From Nothopassalora personata (lineage: Eukaryota > Ascomycota > Dothideomycetes > Mycosphaerellales > Mycosphaerellaceae), in assembly GCA_033816765.1 (NCBI GenBank), contig CM066289.1, positions 806,001-870,000 of the forward strand: 64,000 bases of DNA. The letters are read 5' to 3'. Below are positions 37,791 to 47,764 of the stretch, in pieces (position 1 is the first letter of the stretch; every line of letters starts with the position of its first letter). Below the pieces are notes generated by a model, which did not search any database, was not told the DNA's origin, and saw nothing but the letters and a program-made list of their open reading frames with translations. A program made the position numbers and the translations under genes.

Positions 37791-38473
37791 CTTCTGAATA
37801 CAACCACGGCACGGAATGGTTGTGCGACGACTGCCACGGACACGAAGCCACCGTACTTCTGTGTGTGCTGGCACGAACTGACGTCACGGACTCGGGCCGC
37901 AAAACATTGATGGACGAGTAGCATCCTTCGAAGCATACAAGTTTTACCTTATCAAGGCTTGATTGAGCATCATGGCATCTTGCACGTTAAACTTCGTTGC
38001 AGGCTTACGCAGCTTCGCCAGAAAGTTAGTCAAGTGTGATACAGAGGTGGTTGCCAACGCCTACCTTGTCATCCGTGCTTCCATCATTTGGTACCCTTGG
38101 TTGTGAGGTGATTGACAACAGGTTTCCAACCAGGAATTCGAGGAACGGAATCGACAACTGTTACGTGCGCAGTGGTCCCATGTCAATCGCGGTGGTGCTT
38201 CCCGAACGACTACGGGTCCGACCAAGCGGCGTCGAAAGAGACGTGAGATGCATCGTCCCCTTGCGATAACGCTGACTAGGTATGGTTTCTCTGCGAGACC
38301 GGATCTTGTGCGCACGGCGAACAGCCATATCTAGTCTTCTGAGCCCACGGGTCTTGCTTGCACCATGGAGGTTGTGGAGTACCGGTGATGTTGTCGTTGA
38401 CCACTCCCTTCGAGTATCATCGTCCAGTCGTAGCATTCGTCATATGATTTACGCTTCGCGCTTCGCGCTCGCC
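37791..38473. other. Intergenic between two minus-strand genes
   Basis: About 680 bases: upstream region of the DUF218 gene and 3' side of the Snu23 gene. Only small shadow frames. Confidence 0.5.
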
Positions 38474-39115
38474 TCAGCAGATAATGCCATCATTCTCCAC
38501 CTTCACCTCCTGGTGTCCCAGGCCATCCTTCGTCTTCCGTCTCTTGGCGTTCCTCTTCTGCCTCTTCTCCTCCCGCTCCCGCTCCTCCTGCACTTTCGCG
38601 ACCTCAATCCTCGTGCCCAAATCCACGACCTGTTGCGCTTTCTCCTCTTCCAGCTTCCTCTTCAGGTACTCGAATCGTTGCTGCACCTCCTCGAGCGTCG
38701 CCCGCTTCACCTCACCACTCTCGCCCGTCGCAAGCAAATGCTGCTTGCTGTTCAGATGCTCCACCCACTGCAAGTTGTCCTTGAACGTCAAGTCACAGGC
38801 CTCACAGTAGAAGCCAGCACTCTTCCCGCGCTTTCCCTGACCTGCGCCGGCGGCAACGAGAGTTGTCTTGCCGACTTGTTCAGCGACGTTCAATCGTGCT
38901 TGACGGGCTTCCGTATCGTGGGTGTCAGTGGGTGTTGAGGCGCGACGGATGTACTTCTTGCCGGCGAGAGCTGCTTCGTGTCGCGCCTTGCCCTCTTCCT
39001 TGATTTTGGCGTCGCGGTCTTTCGCCTTGGCCGCGTATTCGTCGCGGTCCCATGTTTTGCGGAAGGACGTGTCGCTGGATTTGTTGTCGCCATATGCGCC
39101 TTTTTTCGACGACAT
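38474..39115 (-). CDS. SNU23: U4/U6.U5 tri-snRNP zinc-finger protein Snu23
   Basis: A spliceosomal protein of the B complex that helps position the U6/5' splice-site helix before activation. The start chosen is the ATG at 39115 (MSSKKGAYGDNKSSDTSFRK), giving 213 residues, near the ~200-residue size of the family (yeast Snu23, human ZMAT2); a longer frame to 39178 adds 21 residues of no family character. Landmarks: the N-terminal TSFRKTWDRDEYAAKAKDR helix; a U1-type C2H2 zinc finger FYCEACDLTFKDNLQWVEH with the second His in SKQHL; then RATLEEVQQRFEYLKRK, a family-specific helix. The tail is basic (REEKRQKRNAKRRK). Its 5' end lies about 140 bp from the divergent F-box-like gene, so the two probably share a promoter region. 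Confidence 0.92.
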   Translation of the reverse strand: MSSKKGAYGDNKSSDTSFRKTWDRDEYAAKAKDRDAKIKEEGKARHEAALAGKKYIRRASTPTDTHDTEARQARLNVAEQVGKTTLVAAGAGQGKRGKSAGFYCEACDLTFKDNLQWVEHLNSKQHLLATGESGEVKRATLEEVQQRFEYLKRKLEEEKAQQVVDLGTRIEVAKVQEEREREEKRQKRNAKRRKTKDGLGHQEVKVENDGIIC

Positions 39116-39257
39116 CTTTGCTTGACGATGTGGGAGAGAATGACGCAAATGTGTAAAACGGATAATTCGAGGTGACAAGAGATATGGCTTATGTCATCAG
39201 CATATCCACCAGACTCTTAGTCAACTGCCACCATCGCAAGGACATGACCATCTCAGC

Positions 39258-40174
39258 ATGGACATCAAGTACTTCATCCATCATGGGCAGCGCTACGCTG
39301 ACTATCAACGCAAATCGCGCACTACAAATCCACAAAACAAATCTACGCTCTTCGCCATCCCAGCCGAACTGCGAGTAGAGATATACACACTTGCTCTTCA
39401 CGTCGAGCTACGAGAAGACAGTCCATATGGAATTCGTCTGCTTCACTTCCCTCAGAGTATCACCCGTAAGAACACGGTACTGTCTTTGCTGGCAACCTGT
39501 AGACCCGTCAACCGTGAAGCAGCAGCCATCTTTTACCACCACCACCCTCTGGTCATCCATGCACCTGCTCTCACGCCACTTTACAGCGATCTATACAGTA
39601 CTACTGGCTTCCTAAAAACAATGTCGGCTGCACGCCTGACAAACCTACGCCACCTGACGGTCCTACTGACAGACATCTGGGATGTGACTATGGCTTGTGA
39701 AAGACTCGCGAGATTCTGTCCCAAGTTGAGCTTATTACGCTTCGTGCCACCGCCAGGCTCTGTATCTCGACTACTCCTCGGCATTTGGTAAGCGTATCCC
39801 GAGCTGAAGCATGCCATTGGTAATCTGTCTTCAGTGGACGATATGAACCCGCATTCTTCCGGCCCGGTCAAAATCAACACTGGTCAAGGTCTGAGACTTC
39901 TCTGCGGTACCTAGCTCAGCAGCATGTCAGGAGTCTGAACATTGCTCTGGAATTGCGAACTCTCCACGAGGTGACACAAAAAGGCCCAAAAGCCACGGCC
40001 AGCCTGGAGCGGAAAGTCGTCATTGACATCGACGTGCCAACTACAACTCCAGCGTGGCATTCGCTGACACCAGCGAAGCAGCACCAAAGCGCTCATAAGT
40101 GGGCACATGGCAATATCAATCTTCGGAGACTAATCTGCAACTGCAGCATGGGTGTTGGCTCACTCGATGACTAA
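39258..40174 (+). CDS. F-box/2EXR-like domain protein, two exons
   Basis: Exon 1 is 39258-39787 and exon 2 is 39835-40174. The 47-bp intron starts GTAAGC, has a GCTGA branch-like site and ends TTCAG. The spliced frame is 289 residues and ends LDD. Near residue 30 the sequence LFAIPAELRVEIYTLAL is the 'FPxELRxxIY' signature of the F-box-like/2EXR proteins that are abundant in Pezizomycotina. It is followed by LLATCRPVNREAAAIFY, the usual 'LlltCrqi..EA..vfy' continuation. Such proteins are thought to be ubiquitin-ligase adaptors or of unknown role. Without splicing the ORF would stop at 39791, right after the splice donor. Confidence 0.8.
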
Positions 40175-40865
40175 CGGCATTTGTAGATTCACACAGTCGT
40201 ACTGCAGGCTAGGTTGCTGTCGCTAACTTCACCAAACATTAGTGGCGCTAATTCATGGCTTGAGAGGATGAGAGGATGGTCTCTGCAGGCCGATCACCCA
40301 GCATATCTCGAAATCCACGGCAGGAGGACTCGGATCAAGCGGAACTCGTCAGAGAGAAGCTTTTGACCTTTTAAGAGACACAACGCTTCTTCCGCGAGGA
40401 CTTCAAGTAGTGCGCGTCAAGGCCTTCGAAAATGGATATAAGTCTTTCGGGCTCAGGCCGTTGCAAAATGCTGGACTGGACGAGACGCTTAGTGATGACG
40501 ATGGCGGTTTGCATGACTGCGTTAATGCTGTGGACGGACTTTTTGCAATGTCGTTCTGATGAGAGTGCAGGCAAGTGGACATTGAAGGGCTGGTTACAGC
40601 GAACATGAGCACTGGTAGAGGACTGAGGTCAAGTCAACGTCGGTGAAAAGAAGGTTTGGTGGGGAGGAATCCAGACCCTGGTCTCTGCCTTGAAGGCAAA
40701 GTGAATGGCGCGCTACTACGCGCTATTGCCGAGGGAACAGCAAAGAGATGCGAAAGCAATTCAATCGCAACAACATTCTGGCAATTGAACACATTGAGAC
40801 TTGTCAATACCGTCTCATATCAACACATCCCGTCACCTCGTCGATTCACCTTACCCATCGCAAAC
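40175..40865. other. Intergenic, promoter side of the MAPEG gene
   Basis: About 690 bases. Short frames on both strands without recognisable character; no repeat or RNA gene seen. Confidence 0.5.
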
Positions 40866-41454
40866 ATGTCTACCAACCTTGGCCTCGGGTTGAAGCCGCT
40901 CCTCCAGGTACACCTCAAGCAGCTCACCTTACCACTTCTCGCCTTCGACATCAAATACTGATCCATATCGGAACAGCCAGTCACAGTCCTCGCAGGCTGG
41001 ACCTTCGTGATGCAAGCCTGGATGCACGTAACCCGGATCAACGCCATTGGGAAATACAACGTTTCCATCGACCCAAGCAAGCTCAACCAAGAACTTGAGC
41101 AGAAGGTGCCCAACAATATCCAAGCTATCGCTCACAACTACAACCATCTCCACGAGCAACCGACTGTCTTCTACGCTGTCGCCCTGGCGCTCGCCCTGGC
41201 GGGTGACAGCCACCCATACACGATCAAGGCGGCGTGGATGTACGTTGGAATCAGAATCTTTCACTCGCTGTTCCAGGTTTTCGTGAACAAGGTCTTGGTG
41301 AGTTTTCCCCAAGTCGACTTATGTCTGTGGATTCGTCGCGACAAAAGTGAAGGTGCTGACTTGTACTTCGAAGACACGGTTTCAGATCTTCGCGAGCAGC
41401 TCGATCGTTGTTGCGGGATTGACTGGCCGACTTGCGGCTATCGTCTTTGGATAA
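40866..41454 (+). CDS. MAPEG-family membrane protein, three exons
   Basis: Exons 40866-40907, 40977-41297 and 41386-41454 (143 residues). Intron 1 (69 bp) starts GTACAC, with CTGAT and GAACAG at its end; intron 2 (88 bp) starts GTGAGT, with GCTGAC and TTTCAG. Splicing keeps phase 0 at both junctions. The product has the MAPEG pattern: a polar loop with QKVPNNIQAIAHNYNHLHEQ, the E-P-x-F-Y helix (EQPTVFYAVALALALAG), AAWMYVGIRIFHSLFQVFVN, and a last hydrophobic helix (IVVAGLTGRLAAIVFG). MAPEG proteins are four-helix membrane proteins of glutathione/eicosanoid metabolism, often microsomal glutathione transferases; fungal members are mostly uncharacterised. The unspliced ORF would end in a hydrophilic tail without family character. 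Confidence 0.85.
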
Positions 41455-41537
41455 CTAATAGAGGGAAGGAAGAGGGCGAATATATTGTACAATGATTCTT
41501 ATCGAACGATATACGCTATAGGCTATTACGTACGCTC

Positions 41538-41912
41538 CTACCATATTACTTTTAAACACAATGGAAGTGATTTCCCAATGCAGGCCACCAGATTGCGACC
41601 GCAATTCCATACAGAGCACTCTGCCACACTACCGACATCGATCCCGCCATAATAGGGATTCACGACCGCAGATGCATAGAAGTGAGCTTTCTCACCGCTG
41701 GCCCAAGAGTGCGAAGGCTTACCAAGGGCAAAAAATTGCGAGCCAGGCGTACCAAATCGCGACGTGACGTCGAGCTTTGTTAAAGCCGGGCCATTCTCCG
41801 CCGACACCAGCGCATCAGCGGCGGTTCGAGAGCTGCACGCAAGGCCAAGGGTGAGACCAAAGGTGCAGACGATGCAGGAAGAGAAGAGTCAGAGGCTCAG
41901 GAGGCTTTGCAT
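41538..41912 (-). pseudogene. Possible small secreted protein with an early in-frame TGA
   Basis: From an ATG at 41912 the frame reads MQSLLSL, then TGA (41889-41891), then LFSSCIVCTFGLTLGLACSS, and stays open to 41538. Read through, it would be a ~124-residue protein with a signal-peptide-like start and cysteines in AECSVWNC and ending in a short hydrophobic tail. No family recognised. It may be a recently broken effector-like gene, or chance. Confidence 0.3.
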
Positions 41913-42202
41913 AGTGTGCGTGTTGGGATGCTGGAAGTCGAGTAGTACGAGCATTAGGAGCCGTTGTTGAAATCTGAAGATGTCGCCTCGAGATATTGTA
42001 TTGGCCAAGAACATGCTGGACGCGTGATGCTGAGGATCTGAGCAACTTCTGTGATGGGCCTACATAGCTGGCATAGGAGCTGGCGCGCTGGACACGATCT
42101 GCGCAGGCCTGGCTTGGCTATGTCTTGGCGCCAAACGCTCGACATGTGCGGCCGCATGATCGGCCACTGCTAATGTGCTTGGTTCATACTGCTTTTGCGA
42201 CA

Positions 42203-43582
42203 CAAAAGTAAATGCTGCACATGTCGACTTGCACAATAGGTATATTGATTATTCTCCTCGCATGATCCGTCACCCCTCGAGCCATAATCGCAGAATAGGG
42301 AGGTCGCTGTAGAAATTGTTGTAATGCATAGCAAAAGCACGAGGGATTTTATAGTGGTTGTTGTTGTTATTATTGTTTCCGTCGAATTGTGTCTTCTAGT
42401 CGATGGCGAGATGTCTACCGTTACGAGCTGTTCTTTAATGTCTAGGACATATACGCTTTTTGGAAGTAGTCCTTCCGATCTAAGACATAGACTAAGAACC
42501 CGCGAAATGTGCTTACATTCCCAGTCTTGTTATACAGTAGCGACATGCCTCTTCGGTCCTCGCCCTAGATGTAGCGTAGGCGAAATCTACATTATTACAT
42601 CCTAATCAAGCGCACCACCGTGTTCCAAGGTAGACCCCTTGATCATCTTCCGGACCGCACTCGCTGGATCCATTCATGGCTCTAGTTACTTCTGTGACTG
42701 TTCTATTGGTCGTGAATCCCGGATATATCACAATTGAGCACTGCCAAGAAATACGCGTTAGTAACTTTAGGAGACGTCAGGAAACAGAAACCTTGCTAAC
42801 GTCTAGGATAGATACATTGTCTCCATTTCCTCGATGGTCAACTTACACAATAGGTATTTAGGCCCTCCGCCTCACATCCTTCATTACCTTCCGTGCCGAA
42901 ATCGCACCATCGGACTTCCGCTGCTGAGAGTGTTGTAATGCATAGTAAAAGCGTAAGGGATTTCATAGCTGTTATTGTTCGGATGTGTCTAGTCTCTAGG
43001 CGCGGCGAGCTGTTCCTAAGTACCTAGTGCATATACGCTACAGTCCAAGACATAGGCTAGGAGCTGGTACAGCTAATACGAAGCGCGCTTACGTCTTAAA
43101 CGTTGGTATACTCCATAACCTAGCTAAGCGCGGTTTGGAATTATCCAGTGAAGCGTTTTTTTTTGGTATCGTCTGTTCTCACGTCCGATTATTACCCACC
43201 AGATCCTACGCTTTCGCTTCTTTAGCTCCAAAAATGATCGCTAACCACCGTGTTTCAAGGGTTGATATCGCGCGATTTTGCAATTTCCAGGGCTTGAAAC
43301 AAAGTCGGGAGTACTGTAGTTGACAGGCTCCTTCAGTCACCAATTGGTCGGACTGGGTAATGGGTTAGGTGAAGATCGGTCGTAGGAAGAGACTAGACCT
43401 CCTAAGTTGGGCGGACGAACAAGCTGAGTCCACGTCGCCGGGTCAGCGTCTCTTAGGCTCGTATGTGGTCTAGTGGCGTTACTTTATACACACAACCCTA
43501 GGCCCGATCGGAGCGAGATACACCCCAAGCGCCATCGCTATGCACAGAGTTGTCTATAAACACCAAAAGTAAATGCTGCACA
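42203..43582. repeat. Degenerate repeat block flanked by a 19-bp direct repeat
   Basis: CAAAAGTAAATGCTGCACA occurs at 42203-42221 and 43564-43582. Between them two diverged units follow one another with a period of about 615-625 bp. Shared blocks include ACTTRCACAATAGGTAT (42226, 42841), TTGTAATGCATAG.AAAAGC (about 42318 and 42931), GACATAG and CACCGTGTTYCAAGG (42617, 43242). Many differences are transitions. No gene is visible in the block. It looks like an old, mutated tandem duplication or transposon remnant. Confidence 0.6.
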
Positions 43583-43600
43583 CACTTTCAGCCACTTTAA

Positions 43601-45946
43601 TTACTGCCTCCTCTTCCCCTGGCTGAACTTCTGCCTCGGTTGGCTCCCGTATGCCCGCCGCGCTTGATCGGGCTTTTTCATGCTTGCTCCAAGGTTGATG
43701 TCGACCTGAACACAGTGTTGTTAGTCATAATCAACGAGGACGAATCCCTGCAGGGAAGACTGGTCTTGGACAGAGATTGAGAGGCGGCATCCATCGTTTC
43801 TTGACGTACCTTTGGCGGAACTGAGAACCCAAAGCCCTTCGCGACCTTCTTCAGATCAAGGTTATGGATGTTGAACACAGAGCGCAACGAATGTGATGCG
43901 TATGCCTGAAGATACGAGCGGTACCCATCTTTGGCAGACTGTCGATCGCCTTAGCATATACTGCGACATAGTACCTCAGCATGAGCTTACCTTGTTAAGA
44001 TAGTAGTTTTTCCCAATCAGCATCTCAAGCTGACTCTGGATGTCCAGAATCTTCTTTGGTGGGATCTCAAATTCAACAAGTGGTACCTTGGCCTCCTTCA
44101 AGTGGTTCAAGAAGCCAACTTCACTCGGCTGCAAAAACATCAACGACTTGCCCTTCGCATTGGCGCCTCGTGCTGTTCGTCCTACGCGATGAATGTAGTC
44201 TCGTGGATCGTCGGGTGGGTCGAATTGCACGATCCAGTCCACGGCGGGAATGTCTAGACCTCGTGCTGCAACGTCTGTGCAGATCAAAGTGCCGTGCTTT
44301 GCGTTACAGAACTCGAAGAAAGTGTTTGTCCGCTTCTGCTGCTTTTGCTTGCCGTGCAGGTCCAGGACTGGCAGATCGATATAGTTGAGGAGCTCGGAGT
44401 AGTACTTGACGCAGTTGCAGCTGCTGAAGAATACGATGATCTTCTTGCTCGGGTGGCGCTTCAAGAAGGTGAAAAGTAATCGGAAGCGCATGTCGGAATC
44501 ACAGATGACATAACCCTGCTCGAGACCTGCCACGGTGCTGTGCTCTTCGGCATGGTCGACGTTGATGAACAGAGGTCCAGGTCGTAGGGATATCCGTGCC
44601 AGATCCTCAACTTTCGTGGTCTGTGTCGCGGAGAAAAGCATTGTCTGACGGTCTTCTTTGGGCAGGATCTTGACGATCTGGCGCATCTCATCCTCGAAAC
44701 CGACTTCCAAGATTCGGTCCGCTTCGTCGATGACAAGCGCCTTGACGTTCTTGAAAACAAATCCCTGGGTGTTCTGCAGGTGATCGAGGAGTCGTCCCGG
44801 CGTCGCAATGAGCAGGTTCACACCCTTGGCTAGCTTCTCGGCCTCCGCTCGTCGGTTCGCGCCTCCAATGACAATGCCAAATGTTTGTGAATGGTGCTCC
44901 ATCAGCTCCCGTGCAACACCAAAGATCTGCAGCGCAAGTTCTCTTGTCGGCGACACGACAATGACACCGGTGCCGTTTCGTGGTTTGAAGCGCAGAGAGT
45001 GCAGCATTTCAATGGCGGGTATCAGGAACGCCAACGTCTTTCCAGAGCCAGTCTTGGCCGCTCCGAGCACATCTCTGCCTGCCAACAGCGGCGGGATACC
45101 CCGTCGTTGGATCTCGGTCATGGTGTCGAACGGCATATCTGCGATGGCTTTCATCGTTCGTTCGGAGAGGTTCAGCTCGGTGAACTTTTGCGGTTCCGCT
45201 TTGGTTTCCGGCAGGGAGACGCCCAGGGCTGAGGGCAGGTCCGAGGGTGTGCCTAAGTCGCGGTTCGTCTGTTTTGCTGCGCCCGTATCCTTCTCATCGT
45301 CCTGCTCTCCTGCGTCGCCATTCACCTCAGTGTCATCGTCTTCCTTCTCATGCTCCGAGCCGAACCCCGAAAAGTCATCGTCTGCGGCGCCTTCCTCTGC
45401 CTCAGCTGCGGCCTCCTCCAGTCCTTGGTCGATTTGTTCTTGGGCACCTGCCAGGACAAGAATGTTAGCTATCGCTCAGCAGTGTGTGATAGTGCCCTGA
45501 AAGTTGCTGCACATGGTGGCGCGCTCGCCTTCAACCCTCCAGACACACTTACCATTTTCTTGTTCATGTGGTTTCTGCGCAAGCGTCGATTCTGCCTGTT
45601 CCTTCTGCTTCTTGCGCTCCTTCTTGTCCTTCTTTGACTTCTTCTTCTTTGGCTCCTCTTCATGCGCCTCTACGCCATTCGTCTCCGCTTCCACCGCCAC
45701 TTTCTTCACCTTGGGCGCCTTTGATGACTGCACCTCGGGCGCACCTTCCTCGTCATCGTCCGTGACTTCTGCCTGTTTGCGCTTCTTATGTTCCTTCTTG
45801 GCCTTCTTTCTCGATTGCGGCTCGAGTTGCTCGTCGTCCACTTCCTCGGCTTCGGGCGATGACAATGCGCCGGACATCATGGCGGGTTTGTTGCTGTGCT
45901 TTCTCTTGCGCTTTTGAGTAGAATCGGAAATGAAGTCTTTCGACAT
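43601..45946 (-). CDS. HAS1: ATP-dependent RNA helicase Has1, four exons
   Basis: A DEAD-box helicase of the nucleolus needed for 18S and 60S ribosome assembly. Exons (transcript order): 45946-45553, 45447-43991, 43938-43810, 43705-43601; introns of 105, 52 and 104 bp with GTAAGT, GTAAGC and GTACGT donors. Phases fit throughout, giving 694 residues. The start [16 protein letters not shown] at 45946 is preferred to a further upstream ATG. A Lys/Glu-rich nucleolar-type N-terminal region (~170 residues) precedes the helicase core: Q motif with the conserved Phe ([15 protein letters not shown]), [57 protein letters not shown] and HRVGRTARG. The last exons give [17 protein letters not shown] and VDINLG, both characteristic of Has1. 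The single-exon ORF alone would lack this C-terminus. Confidence 0.95.
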
Positions 45947-46650
45947 GTTGAGATTGTGTGGGTACAAATGTAAGAGAGACGACATGGTTGCAGGCCTTCG
46001 ACTGTCGGGCAAGCTGGGATGGTGAACTTTTTTGGAGGAACATCTTTCCGAGAAGATTGCAGGGATCAGAAGTCTGATTCAATTAGGGCTTCGACCGAGA
46101 TAGCCGAATATGCTGTCCAAGCGTGATCACGTCGACCATCAGGATATCGGACATTATCTCTTGCAGCCAAGTGACGAGCCAGGGCATAATGAAAGTCTCT
46201 AGAGGTCTGAACACGGGGGACTGTGTCTACACTGCGACCCTTGGCGCTTCGACAACACTGCTTGACATGTTCGGACTGCTCTCCTGCAGAGCGACTACTG
46301 ATCCTGTGCGCCCCGGGAGTATTGGCCTTCGTCGCAGCAGCCCCAATCAACTGGGTCGAATCAATCGGGTCAGTGGAACGTTGTTACAACTCCATGGAGA
46401 GGTTGTTTCGGAGCCAGCATTCTGTGTTCTTTATCAAGATGATCCAGTCGTATTCCAAGGCCCCTTGGATATAGCTGTGCTCAAGAAGCGATACAGGGTA
46501 TTCTAAGGACGATTGAAACGACCATCGCATCGCACCAAAGGATCATAAGCGAAAAGGATCCAAAATGGCAGACACATCAACCGCATCCGAGTATTCTACG
46601 CCGTCTGTGGCTCGAGCATTGTGGTGTTACTGCGTCTCTAGAGCAGCGTC
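45947..46650. other. Upstream region of HAS1, no other gene recognised
   Basis: About 700 bases. Holds the HAS1 promoter. Overlapping frames at 46123-46506 and 46565-46756 have no family character. Confidence 0.45.
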
Positions 46651-47037
46651 GTGGCGAACATCGCACCTACCATATCTTCAGCATCCATGTTCCATGAAGC
46701 CTATTCCCGGAGCCCAGATCCGGTCATTTTCAGTGATGCCGAAGGCGAGTGCCTGATGGATTCTGGTAGCCTCAGATTTACCGCACAATCACATCTCTAT
46801 AGAGTCTGGTACAGCGCTAGAGTTGAGTGTATGCTGCCCAAGAGACAGACTCCAATGCTGCTAGCAGCACCTTGGTCACCGAACCCGGGCTTCTTCAAAG
46901 TCATGGTTGAGCACCTCCACGCCCATGTCCCACGCCAGTACCGTTATTATTATTCCATGAATGACTTTGTGAACCTGGATGTTGACACATTCCAGCGGGG
47001 CAATCGAGCATATGGGACCCCATGGCTCATGATGTAG
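46651..47037 (+). CDS. Hypothetical protein, model uncertain
   Basis: The frame is open from a TAG at 46639 to 47037 (first codon shown is GTG, so a real start would need an upstream exon, for example one beginning at the ATG at 46565 in another frame). The product includes SDAEGECLMDSGSLRF and YYYSMNDFVNLDVDTFQ. No family recognised. An antisense frame (47265-46876, 129 codons) covers the same DNA, so either, both or neither may be real. Confidence 0.25.
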   Translation: MANIAPTISSASMFHEAYSRSPDPVIFSDAEGECLMDSGSLRFTAQSHLYRVWYSARVECMLPKRQTPMLLAAPWSPNPGFFKVMVEHLHAHVPRQYRYYYSMNDFVNLDVDTFQRGNRAYGTPWLMM

Positions 47038-47764
47038 ATCGTCTACGCAATCATACCCTGCCTCCTGAATCACCCTTACCTTCTCTCGAGACGACTCCGG
47101 CAGTGCCGCCGCTGAGTGCCACAATCTTTCGTTCAGCAGTCGTAAGATCAGCTTTTGCGCCACGCCGGATGGATCATGGACTCTCTGGACCTGTTTGAGA
47201 CCAAAGGCTGCCATGTGCCCGATTGTACCATAGCTCACGCCGAGGTGATCGTTGCTACGATGCACCTACAGCACAGCTTTGTCAAAGAAGAGATTGAGGG
47301 CGGGCCGACGCAACGTGTGCTAGAAGGCCGGAGGATGTTGCAGCGACGATTTTTGTTTCGTTTAGGAAGAGACGCTGGGCATGTATCTCGACAGGTGTGA
47401 GGTGTTGATGGAGGGCATAGGTTTCGGGAGTAGACAAGACCATTACAAAGGATGGGAAGAGTGGCGGAATGTACCTGTGCAAAAGGACCCGAGAGGAGGA
47501 GAATCATCATACCAGCTAGATCATCTAAAAGCGCAAAATTCGCGGTTGTGCTTCCTGGGGGTATCACTATGTTGTTCTGTTCGACCTGTAACGCCATCAT
47601 TTCCGCTCCCATCAGTAAAAACCACAATGAATCCATCCAAACGTAAAGCCGTGAGCCTCATTCCTTCTTTTGATATGCGCCTGTTGCCACGCCTCCGTCC
47701 GCCCCACATGATGATATATTGTGCGGGTTTCTGCTCCCTCCTAAAAGAAACGTGAAATGCCAGG
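47038..47764. other. Intergenic, 3' side of the SNF2-type gene
   Basis: About 730 bases with short frames only (for example 47155-47400 plus). Nothing recognised. Confidence 0.45.

Noticed and set aside
37791..37874. Upstream extension of the DUF218 protein to 37874
   Set aside because: The extension is Arg-rich and would bury the clear signal peptide that starts at 37790.
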